A stretch of 64,000 bases of DNA from positions 36,013,148-36,077,147 of the forward strand of contig CM036245.1 in NCBI GenBank assembly GCA_020698575.1. Direction: 5' to 3'. The notes beneath the pieces are model-generated. The model saw only the letters and a list, made by a program, of their open reading frames with translations. It was not told where the DNA came from and made no database searches. Positions 1 through 9,585 of this stretch are shown one piece after another; position 1 is the first letter of the stretch, and each line of letters begins with the position of its first letter. The stretch is from Bostrychus sinensis (Eukaryota; Chordata; Actinopteri; Gobiiformes; Eleotridae). A program made the position numbers and the translations under genes.

Positions 1-640
1 ACTCGGAGGTCGGAATTTCTGAGATTCCAATGTATCATGAACACAGCAATAGCCCTTGTCTTCCCCTTTGTGTTTAGCTGATTGTCTTTATCTCTTGTAC
101 AAGTCATCCAGCCATTGTTTTCTAGTGAAGTCTTCTTGTGAATTGAATCTTTTTATTCTGGATTTTTGAGTACATCTCTGCCTAACCCTTTTTGGACATC
201 TTCCTTCCCCTTGAGTTTTTTGTCAGTGTATTATTAAATACATTGTTTGGCAGTACTGGACTTAGCCTCTGTTCCTTCTTCCAGCTGACTGACGCACTCA
301 TGTACACTTCAAAGGTGACTGAAATTATATGATTATATGGTCTGTTATAATGTAATTTTGTCTTGTAATTTTACAAAAATGCTGATTTCTTGCGAGAGGT
401 GTTGAGGATGTGAGGCAGGAGCAGCAGCAGAGAAAAGACCACTGCTATCATTTCTGATACTGCTTTAAGTACACAGACAGTTAAGGACTCTGGTATAATA
501 TTTCTGTTCCCACTAATTTTAGATTTTGTCCATAAAATCCCAAATTTTTGGAGGGTAATTTACACATGTCAATAAAAGCATGATAAATCCTAATATAGCA
601 TTATAGCAAACATAATGTAATAAAATAACATTTATATTAT
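1..640. other. No gene recognised
   Basis: This AT-rich stretch has only short chance frames. I see no domain, RNA gene or transposon terminus before the repeat tail that begins near 648. Confidence 0.5.
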
Positions 641-647
641 TATTTTT

Positions 648-775
648 ATTATTATCCTGCGACAAGCTGGCCCCTGTCCAGGCTGTACCCTGCCTACAGC
701 CCAAAGTTACTGGGATAGGCTCCAGTCACCCCCGATCCCTAACGGGAATAAGCGGTAGAAAATGAATGAATGAAT
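648..775 (+). mobile_element. SINE/LINE 3' tail fragment
   Basis: The segment reads as the very common fish retroposon 3' tail: a GC-rich block on the theme of a 'ctgtccaggctgtaccc' motif, then 'gggataggctcc', then 'aagcggtagaaaatg', ending in a short (AATG)n tail. The body upstream is absent, so this is a 5'-truncated copy. The family is recognised from memory of the pattern, so the clade (V-SINE or L2 tail) is uncertain. Confidence 0.6.
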
Positions 776-947
776 GAAATCAGAATTTAAGGCCTTAAAA
801 AGTCACAAATTTGCTGAGATATGGAGAATTAAGATTTACATCTGTTTAACCTCATTCAGTCTTGCGGTGACCAGATTCAGAAAGAAACTCCGCAAAAACA
901 TAATTTGCACGGTTATTATTTTGTCAATACAGGCATGATATACATCA

Positions 948-1529
948 TTAGAAAGCCTGTGTTCTGTACAAAATGGGAATTAAGTTATTATGCTTAAAAT
1001 AGAAAATGTGTGTAATTAATGACGATTCCTCGGAATGCCCAAACTGAAAAACAGACTTTTTACCTTTGAACACTGGTTCTGTCCAAAACCTGTCCAATCC
1101 AGGATAACGCTCAATCAGTCTGTATAAATCCACAAGTAAATATCGAGATATATTTCCATAAAAGTATTCCATGTTGTGAAAATAATCCTGTAATTGCCAT
1201 ATCCTCACGCAGAAATGAACAAATACCAAGCTGTCCTGAACGTTGTATTTTTTTCTCCCCAGTTTGCTCAATGATATGTTTGCTAAAAATCTCAAGTTAG
1301 ACTGGACGTGCAAATGAGACATATCTCTAAACTCTGAGCAGAAGTAAATGCTGTGTATTGGAAACATGTCGGCAATAAATAAATGCCTGCACAGACCTGT
1401 GGGTACAACAGCTGTAGAAGGGCCAGCCTGAGCAGGAGAAGCAGCAGCAGGCTCTGGCAGAGGGGACCTGGGCTCTGGGGTTGGGGACCCAGGCTTACTG
1501 CCATCCCAAAAATCAGCTGGCTCTGCCAT
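948..1529 (-). CDS. Unrecognised 193-codon ORF, partly repetitive
   Basis: The frame opens with a genuine ATG at 1529. Residues 1-45 are rich in Pro, Ala and Ser. The rest is rich in aromatic and aliphatic residues and reads like ordinary protein, with no motif I can name. The part at about 1060-1290 recurs at about 47640-47830 with the same orientation relative to the map, and there the frame is broken. A multi-copy piece suggests a mobile-element exon or duplicated gene fossil rather than a host gene. A possible splice acceptor (…cccacag) lies inside the frame near 1400, so the real structure could be spliced. Function unknown. Confidence 0.2.
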   Translation of the reverse strand: MAEPADFWDGSKPGSPTPEPRSPLPEPAAASPAQAGPSTAVVPTGLCRHLFIADMFPIHSIYFCSEFRDMSHLHVQSNLRFLANISLSKLGRKKYNVQDSLVFVHFCVRIWQLQDYFHNMEYFYGNISRYLLVDLYRLIERYPGLDRFWTEPVFKGKKSVFQFGHSEESSLITHIFYFKHNNLIPILYRTQAF

Positions 1530-1865
1530 GACAATAATACATATTTAATACAACACATTTGTATATTGCCCTGGTTAGAAATATTCCTTTGTTGTTTCAC
1601 CTCTTTGAAATAAATAAATAAAACACTATAGCTTTTTTTGTGTGTAGCTTCACTTGTCAACACACCTCCTGTCTCCGATAGCCCTGCTGCTGCTGCTTCT
1701 GTCTCTTCGGGGTGGTCGTACCCTCCGGTCTGCTCCTCCCCAACCCTGAGATCCATATTCCCGCTCGTCTCCTGTGGGGAGACAAAGGGGTTGAGGAAGG
1801 ACAAGACTTCAACCGTGTCGCTTCAACCTCTTGGCTGACCCTGCTGCTGACCCACTTTTCTTGCC

Positions 1866-1906
1866 CTAGACGCCTCAAACGCGTCCGGTGTGAACACAGC
1901 ATTAGA
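1866..1906. repeat. GC-rich terminal-repeat motif of a dispersed DNA element
   Basis: A motif containing 'gcgtccggtgtgaac' occurs here and again near 40935-40955. In both places a 'gacgcc' motif lies just before it. This looks like the terminus of a dispersed non-autonomous DNA transposon, possibly PIF/Harbinger-type. The other end of this copy was not located. Confidence 0.35.
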
Positions 1907-1929
1907 AACATACTATGCTGTGTCACAGT

Positions 1930-4440
1930 TTATATCCTGATATACAATCTTGTATCTTGGCAGTCTTGGCATTTCTGTTCTAAAAGTATGTGCATCTCCC
2001 TGCAGTTTCACACACCAGCTTAGAGTATGAGGGGGACCAGAGTGAGGTGGGTTCATATGTGAGGCAGCACAGTAGTAGTAGGTTCATGCAGATGGCATGC
2101 TGACTGTAGGACTCTCCACCAGAGCTGTTGCCTGTGAAGTGAATGTTCATTTCTTTGCCATAAGCCATCTCCAAAGGTGTTTCACAGAATTTGGCAGTAC
2201 ATCCAACTGGCCTCACAACTGGATGTATGTTCAACTTGGGGAAAAACTTGGGCGCAGCACGCTGTGATGTCAGATGAGTTGAACGGCGCTGCTCAGCTCA
2301 GTGGCAAGTAGAGCGCCCACCGCGTCTTATATGACAGGGCCTTAAGTCTTAGCAAAGTTCCAAAGAATTAGGTTATCTCGAAACGCCTTGTGGTAAATGG
2401 ACTATCTGTACACAATGCAGATAAAACAGCTGCACGCCACTGTCCATAGATACTACAAAAGGCTATATAGACGTGTATATCAAGGCAGTAGGGACTGTCT
2501 GATCCATTGGATTTATTTTTAACCTTTTCTTGTTGTATACTTTTCCACTGGCCATTTTTAAGAAGATGTTTTTATCAAGCTTTGACACTTTTTGTATGCA
2601 TTAATCCTCACAAATATTATTCATATTAATATGAATAAGGACAGATGCAGGCCACTCACCTGTAGGCTTTCTGTGTTTATTTGAATTATGAATTAGGCTA
2701 TGTTGATGTTTCACTTTAGATTTTATTATACAAAAAAATTAAAATAATAAGAATAGTGGGTAAGATTTTGTATTTATTAAACAGAAACACATTCTTCAGA
2801 AGTTCCATTTCATTCTTGTGCTCATATATAGGCTTAAAAAAACAATGGTATTTTAAAGCCAACAGAGAGCTTCTTCCTGTGATGTCATCTAGTTCACCTC
2901 CTCCCAAAATCTGGTGTTCTCCTCAAGTCCGCACCTCTGAGTACAGAAGGTCAGAGTCTGCATACTAGGATGTGAGAAACGGCCAGGGTAACAAGAAGAG
3001 GGCGAGGAACATGGGACACAGAAAGGTGGAAACTCTACACTTTTGACAGTACTTCCAATCCAGTGGGTGTCCCCCAGGTTTGGCTGGATGGGCTTTGTAA
3101 AACTCTCTGACCAAGGCGTGTTCCAATGTTCATTTACTTTTAAGGCATGTGTCCTCAGTTTGGCTAAACTCCAGTTTACACCAAAAGCAGAAGCAGCGCA
3201 GAACGGCAGCATTGCAGTATCTGTGTCTGTCTGTCAGTCTGACAATTCACAGCGGCGCCGGCACACAGACATCACACGAACATCTCGTCGCACCTCTTCG
3301 CTACAGATAAGTTGGTGTTCTATTTTTTGAGTGGCTCCACGGTGATTTGCAAAGCTACACCTGAGGAAACACAGGAAACAGGCTCCAAGTGTCAAAATAA
3401 ACTTCTACTACACTTTCAAAATAAAGGCTCACTGAAACAGCAGTAATGTAAACATGATGCATCGAGAAGTTAATTCTTGAGCGCGAAAAATGTAATGGAA
3501 TTTGTGACACAAAGCAGCCATTTTACCAGGGCAACATGCAGAAGTTGAATCCCTGGCCACAGTTTTGTGTTTAAACTGTGAGTAGTCTGTAAAACAACTG
3601 GGAAACGAGCTCGTTTGATGTAAATTGACGCTTTTAAACAGATGCACTCAAATTGATCTGCTCCTGTGACACCACCAGCGTAAATTCTCGGTAACATTGC
3701 TAATTCACCATTGATGGGTTTTTTGCTGCCTTGCCTCCACCGAAAACACCTATAACACACTGTAGCCTTTTGAAAAAAAGTCAAAATGGCCAAAAAGCCA
3801 AATTGTGCAGATTTTTCAAAGTAGCAAAGGAAAGAATGTCTCTAAGGAATTTTATGCACTGTAATTACAAAAAAATAAGCCAATATGTACAGATTTTAAA
3901 ATTTAATGTACAGACACACTAACTCTTCTTCTTTTAATGTAGAAGCTGTATTTGAAGGTTTGGTAACCACTATTGATGAAACAGCTGACAACCTTTAAAA
4001 AGGAAATTCCCCAAAATGGATATTGGCCTTGGTACACGTGGTGCAGGTCTAATAACTGGTAATGTGATTTCCAACTACTATCCCAACTACTACTACTTCA
4101 CCTACTGTTGCTAATAGCAATTGTTTTATTTTAAGACAAAATTGCACTGCAAAATAGTTGTTTAGAGAGCACCCACAAGGCCTGCACATGTATTTTAAGA
4201 ACCGTGCTAACCACACTAGCTCCTAAGAGCAGGAAATGAAAGACACTCGGTGGCTCTCTCAAGAGAGTGCAAAATTTGAAGATTTGAAAGGAAATGTGCC
4301 TGCAGGTCTTGCAGCCCTGGCAAGTGAGACACTTATAAAAAAGACCCTGTTTCAGAGGGTGCATATGTTTTAAGACTCAGCATTAGCTAGATTTTCCTCA
4401 CTAAATATTCCAAGGATGTGGCATTGGTATATTTTAATAT
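1930..4440. other. No intact gene; duplicated debris
   Basis: Parts are paralogous to other places in the window. About 3100-3180 and 3715-3790 resemble 20720-20890. About 3800-4240 resembles 54220-54265 plus 54755-55110. I find no coding domain. Confidence 0.5.
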
Positions 4441-4449
4441 ACAAGGCCA

Positions 4450-5524
4450 TTTTGAGCAAGTTTCCTTCTTTTATCTGCAGAATATGTTGTGTATGCATGT
4501 TACCAAATCACAAATAATGTTTTGTCAGTTTATTTTCAATTGCTTTTTATTTGTATACATGATCAAGTATCAACATTACATAAGCAATGTTATAATTTTT
4601 AAAGCTTTTAAATATACATGTACATACACCTGTGAGGAGCCTCAGTGGAGCTGCTGATACACCATGTGCATATGTAAAAGACAGGGCTTTGAAAGTTACA
4701 TTTTGTGGAGGCCATCTTTCATCTTGGGTGTGTGGTGAAGTCAAATAAAAAGTGTGACACAAACAGTTTGTTGTGTATTGGAAATGCCCAAATGACACAC
4801 TCTCCCTAACAACCATAGCAACCTATAATCAAGGCAATCTTCCAAAATGTTGTAATCTTAATACTGTGATTTTTAAAGCAATGTAGAATAAAAAATACAT
4901 AATATCCAAAAACAAGGAGCAGATGAGAGAGAGTCCAGCGCAGACAAGTTTATTGCATGACACAACAAATGGAGCTCATGTCCGGTCCCCAAAAAAGCCC
5001 CCGAGCTCATCCAAACATGATTTTTTATCATTTCTGATAACACTAATTTCCTTATGTCCTTGAAAATAACCAGTTATTATTTGTCTAGACAGTTGCTACT
5101 CAAATTTAATTTGTAAACATACATATTGGACCGTCCCAACTCAACTGGTGCCAACCCCTGCTCCTGCTGCAGACGCTCAGTTTGTCACAGCAAACAAGGA
5201 CAAAAACCCCTAAAGTACATCTTTATAATGTTGCAGACATCAAAATGGCAGAATAAGCAGAATTGTGCAGAATTTTCTTATTGACATTGAGAAAATGGCT
5301 CTAATAAATCATATACAAGATAATTACAAAAACTAATAGCCAGTTTAAGATGTTAAAATTAAACTGTGTCAGAATTGAATATAGTGATTATGTGATTGAG
5401 CCATGTCACAGGAAGCACACAATGATAAATATGACAATACAAATGTCAAACAATTTAGGAACCCTGGAAGAAGAGATGGATCCCAAAGGGCTGTGTCTGA
5501 TGAAATATAAATGGAGATATTGAT
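4450..5524. repeat. Receptor unit 1, duplicated 3' flank
   Basis: Sequence blocks here recur downstream of the other receptor copies. One block includes 'aaccatagcaacctataatca' and 'aaaatgttgtaatctta' (near 4810 here, also near 16065, 30128 and 61985). Another is the 'catcaaaatggcaga' block (near 5240, 31270 and 62265). The spacing varies because of insertions and deletions. Confidence 0.75.
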
Positions 5525-6487
5525 CTAGACCTGCTGGCTGACTGACAGGGAAGACATTTCTTTAGGTTCCGCTGTCTCCTGGGCTCGCTGTAGATGCAGA
5601 ACTTTCCTGCAGATGTTATAGAAGACAGAGCTGGAGAAGTAGTACACCACTGGGTCCAGTGCACTGTTCAGATAGGTGAAGCTCACAGTAATAAAAAATA
5701 CTCTTGTCATCTCTTTCATTTCAGCACAGTCTTCAGTTTTTAGCATGTTGTCGACTCTGTTGTTTATTCTAAACCAAATGATGAGCTGGGTGATGTTACT
5801 TGGAAGAAAGCAAATGGTGAAGAGGATCACTATTGTTATCATTAACCACAGAGCTTTTTTAATTCTGGCTTGTTGAGCTATTTGTCTTCTTCTCAGGTGT
5901 CGGATGATACTCACTGTGCAGTAGAGAATCACAAGGAAAGGCAAATAGAAGGAAAACAGAAATGCAAATCCATGACAAGAGATTCTGTGATGCCTCACAG
6001 TTTGAATCGTGAAGTTCCCACAGTAGCCCTTGTTGGTGTTGCTTAGTGTAAAGAATGCACTCATTAAAATAGTCATTAACCAGAGTACAGCTGCTCCACA
6101 CGCTGCTTTGGAGACACTCAGAAAGTTGATGCGATGATGAGGATGGACCACACGCATGTATCTGTCCAAAGCAATAGATATTAGAAATAGTGTGCTCCCA
6201 GTGTGCCTCATAGACATCATGAAATGACAGATTTTGCAGAAAGTGCTTCCAAATTTCCAGTCAAAGTTGGAGTTGTAGTAACTGACACGAAAAGGTAAAG
6301 CCAGAAGCAGAAGAAAGTCGGCCATGGCCAGGCTGAAGAGTAGAACCGTGCTGCTCTTCCATGGCTTCAGATGGAAGCAGAAGATCCACAGAGCAAAGCC
6401 GTTCCCCAAAGTTCCCAAAATGAACTCAGTGACCAGCACTGGAGGCAGGACAGCACTGAGAACAGTATCATTAAAAGAACACTGCAT
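5525..6487 (-). CDS. hcar: HCAR-like GPCR, copy 1 (intact)
   Basis: A single-exon class A GPCR of 320 aa from the first in-frame ATG at 6487. The frame is open to 6505, but that upstream codon is GTG and is preceded by a stop. Features seen: N-glycosylation site NDT at 6-8; GNG in TM1 (28-30); ADF with the TM2 Asp at 57; Cys84 (top of TM3) and Cys156 (ECL2) for the usual disulfide; DRY at 108-110 followed by MRVVHPHH; an RRR-containing ICL3; CFLPSN in TM6 (226-231); DPVVY in TM7 (278-282); and a short Ser-rich tail. The FCFHLKPWKSST loop and SFTYLNSALDPVVYYF match the HCAR1/2/3 family better than GPR31 or OXER1. Known family members are Gi-coupled plasma-membrane sensors of lactate, ketone bodies or nicotinic acid; the ligand here is unknown. 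The TM3 position aligned with human HCAR2 Arg111 is His95, preceded by Arg94. Exact orthology within the family is not resolved. Confidence 0.92.
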   Translation of the reverse strand: MQCSFNDTVLSAVLPPVLVTEFILGTLGNGFALWIFCFHLKPWKSSTVLLFSLAMADFLLLLALPFRVSYYNSNFDWKFGSTFCKICHFMMSMRHTGSTLFLISIALDRYMRVVHPHHRINFLSVSKAACGAAVLWLMTILMSAFFTLSNTNKGYCGNFTIQTVRHHRISCHGFAFLFSFYLPFLVILYCTVSIIRHLRRRQIAQQARIKKALWLMITIVILFTICFLPSNITQLIIWFRINNRVDNMLKTEDCAEMKEMTRVFFITVSFTYLNSALDPVVYYFSSSVFYNICRKVLHLQRAQETAEPKEMSSLSVSQQV

Positions 6488-7160
6488 CTTGACCTGTGCA
6501 CTCACTCATCTGCTACAGCTCAAATACATACACTTTGTAAGGAAGCTTTTTTTTTATGCTTGAGGGTTTTGTCACAGGAAACATGATGGTTTCTTTATCA
6601 CACAAATGAGATTCCACTGAATTATGTTATGACCAGTTTTTTCCCTTTTCCATATTTGGCAGAGAAGCTACCACAGCATCATTATCTCACAACAATCCAT
6701 CTTGTCCAGCAGAGGCATTTCTACTAGAGTGGAACTGCTGTTGGTTGGCCGGCTCACCCGCGCCCAGTATTAAATCTGCAAAAATCCTCAGACTCTCCTG
6801 ATAAAGAGACAGCATCAGCATACAGAATTACTCAAATATGGGTGAATGAAACAAAATACTACACTAGGTATGTTTTTGAAGCGAAAACGAGCTCAAAGAA
6901 GTTTATTTATCATTTACAGTTGACCTTCAAGTTCATAGTAAAATTTTCAAAAATAACTTTAGTAAAAAAAAATATTCTTAGAAAAGTAGGTCACCGTCGG
7001 TGGTGAACCAAAGACTGAGAGTAGTAGATACAAAGATACAAATGTTTTCAGCAGGTGCATGACTATAGTTAATTATGTTTTTTATGAGAAAAGTTTTTTT
7101 TTTTTTATGAGTAACATTTGTTAGAGGAAACAGTCCTGTTTTTATGAGTAAAATAATTTT
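6488..7160. repeat. Receptor unit 1, duplicated 5' flank
   Basis: This flank is almost identical to 17285-17900 upstream of copy 2 and, for the first ~150 bases, similar to 32529-32680 upstream of copy 3. It probably holds the promoter and any 5' UTR exon. On the minus strand a donor-like G|GTGAGC lies near 6750, but no promoter can be assigned with confidence. Confidence 0.7.
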
Positions 7161-7172
7161 CTATTTTTACGA

Positions 7173-7173
<1 letters not shown>

Positions 7174-7232
<59 letters not shown>
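7174..7232. repeat. (AT)n microsatellite
   Basis: A nearly pure AT dinucleotide run with one TT interruption. It abuts the 3' end of the minus-strand LINE that follows and may be its target or tail. Confidence 0.95.
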
Positions 7233-7237
<5 letters not shown>

Positions 7238-9420
7238 TGTCTTCTCGCCCTCCGCGGGCGGTTTCATCCATCCAAGCTCGGGTCCTCTACCAGAGGCCTG
7301 GGAGCTTGAGGGTTCTGCGCAGTATCTTTGCTGTTCCTAGGACTGCGCTCTTCTGGACTGAGATGTCTGATGTTTTTCCTGGGATCTGCTGTAGCCACTC
7401 TTCCAGTTTGGGGGTTACTGCCCCGAGTGCTCCGATGACCACGGGCACCACTGTTGCCTTCACTTCCCAGGCCTTCTCAAGTTCTTCTTTGAGGCCTTGG
7501 TACTTCTCCAGTTTCTCGTGTTCCTTTTTCCTGATGTTACAATCGCTTGGAATTGCAATGTCAACCACAACGGCTTTCCTCTGCTGTTTGTCCATCACCA
7601 CAAGGTCCGGTTGGTTTGCCACTACCATTTTGTCTGTCTGGATCTGGAAGTCCCACAGGATCTTGGCTCGGTCATTCTCTATCACCTTCGAAGGTGTTTC
7701 CCATCTTGACCTCGGGACTTCCAGACTGTACTCTGCACAGATGTTCCTGTACACTATACCAGCCACTTGGTTATGACGCTCCATGTATGCTTTCCCTGCC
7801 AGCATCTTACACCCTGCAGTTATGTGCTGGATTGTCTCAGGGGCCTCTTTGCACAGTCTGCACCTGGGGTCTTGTCTTGTATGGTAGATCTGGGCCTCTA
7901 TTGCTCTGGTGCTCAAGGCCTGCTCCTGTGCAGCCATGATCAGTGCCTCTGTGCTGTCCTTCAGTCCAGCCCTTTCTAGCCACTGGTAGGATTTCTCAAT
8001 GTCAGCCACTTCAGTTATCTGTCGATGGTACATCCCATGTAGGGATTTTCCTCCCATGATGGTTCCTCCAGCACCTCGTCCTCTGTTTTCCACTGCCTGA
8101 GACATTCACTGAGAACTTCATCTGTTGAGGCCATCTTCCTGATGTAGTCAAGGATCTTGGATGTTTCATCCTGGACAGTGGTTCTGACACTCACTAGTCC
8201 TCTGCCTCCTTCCTTGCGCTTAGTGTACAGTCTCAGGGTGCTGGATTTGGGGTGGAACCCTCCATGCATGGTCAGGAGCGTTTGTGTTTTCACATCTGTG
8301 GTCTGAATCTCTTCCTTTGGCCAGCTTATTATTCCTGCAGGGTATCTGATGACTGGCAGGGCATAGCTGTTGATTGCCCGGACTTTGTTCTTGCCATTGA
8401 GCTGACTCCTTAGGACTTGCCTTACTCGTTGGAGGTATTTGGCTGTGGCTGCTTTTCTTGTGGCCTGGTCCAGGTTGCCATTTGCTTGTTGGATTCCAAG
8501 GTACTTGTAGCTGTCCTCAGTGTCTGCTATTCTGCCGTCTGGGAGTGGGACCCCTACTGTATGGACTACCTTCCCTCTCTTTGTCACCATCCGCCCACAC
8601 TTCTCAAGTCCGAATGACATTCTGATGTCATTGCTGTAGATCCTGGTTGTGTGGATCAGTGAGTCAATGTCTCTCTCGCTCTTGGCGTACAGCTTGATAT
8701 CATCCATGTAGAGGAGGTGCCTGATGGTGGCGGGGACAGAGCATCTCCTTGGTATATCCCACATTTGATGGACACTTGTGCAATTGGCTTGCAGTTGGCC
8801 TCATCGAGTTTGCAATGAAGGCTCTTAGAGTCCTGTTGATGTTATACATCTCCAAGCATTCCATGATCCATGTGTGTGGCATTGAGTCATAGGCTTTCTT
8901 GTAATCAATCCAGGCGGTGCACAGATTAGTGTGTCTGGCTTTGCAATCCTGAGCCACTGTTCTATCTACGAGCAGCTGGTGTTTAGCTCCTCTGGTGTTT
9001 TTACCAATGCCCTTCTGTGCTGTGCTCATGTATTGATCCATGTGCCCACTTATCTTAGCCGCTATGATGCCTGACATGAGCTTCCATGTGGTGGGGAGAC
9101 AGGTTATTGGTCGATAGTTGGATGGGGCTGTTCCCTTCAGGGGATCCTTCTGGATCAGGATTGTCCACCCATTCAGGGTGGGTCCCATCCTTTAGCAGCT
9201 GGTTCATTTGTGCTGCCAGGCCCTCATGGAGTGAAGTTAGCTTGCCAGGCCCTGGTGCTGTCCAGTTTTTCATACCTGAGACTCTTTGTTGGATGTCTGC
9301 CACTGTGATGGTTACTGGTTCTTGTTCAGGGAGGTTGCTGTGGTCTGCTCTTAGATTCTCCAGCCACTGTGCACTGTTGTTGTGTGATGCCTCCTTCTCC
9401 CATATGCCTTTCCAGTATTG
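7233..9420 (-). mobile_element. Degenerate R4/Rex6-like LINE with restriction-like endonuclease
   Basis: Minus-strand fragments in several frames give the C-terminal half of a non-LTR retrotransposon polyprotein. In element order: RT fingers/palm with an 'AWIDYKKAYDSMPH' motif (near 8890); a YMDD catalytic box (8700-8711); a CCHC-type zinc knuckle CRLC…H…C (about 7803-7867); then a PD-(D/E)XK-like endonuclease signature, PDLVVMDK…VVVDIAIP (about 7545-7615). A zinc knuckle plus C-terminal restriction-like endonuclease is the hallmark of the R4/Dong/Rex6 group. The copy is 5' truncated, has an internal deletion between the GDA box and YMDD (near 8740), and has frame breaks near 8050 and 9100, so it is dead. 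The 3' end abuts an (AT)n run. Confidence 0.8.
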
Positions 9421-9422
9421 TT

Positions 9423-9425
<3 letters not shown>

Positions 9426-9502
<77 letters not shown>

Positions 9503-9505
9503 CTA

Positions 9506-9585
<80 letters not shown>
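9426..9585. repeat. Compound microsatellite (CT)n-(CTAT)n-(AT)n-(AG)n
   Basis: Four simple blocks follow each other without interruption: CT about 9426-9484, CTAT to about 9508, AT to about 9561, and AG to 9585. The outer CT and AG blocks are complementary, so one strand can fold into a hairpin. The array fills the junction between two LINEs and probably grew from the 3' tail of the minus-strand L2-like element. Confidence 0.95.

Noticed and set aside
6324..6586. Plus-strand frames overlapping the receptor (also at 17103-17365 and 32323-32615)
   Set aside because: They recur only because they are antisense to the conserved receptor start region.
7237..7979. Plus-strand frames of 66-179 codons at 7.2-8.0 kb
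   Set aside because: They are antisense to the R4/Rex6-like LINE coding sequence.
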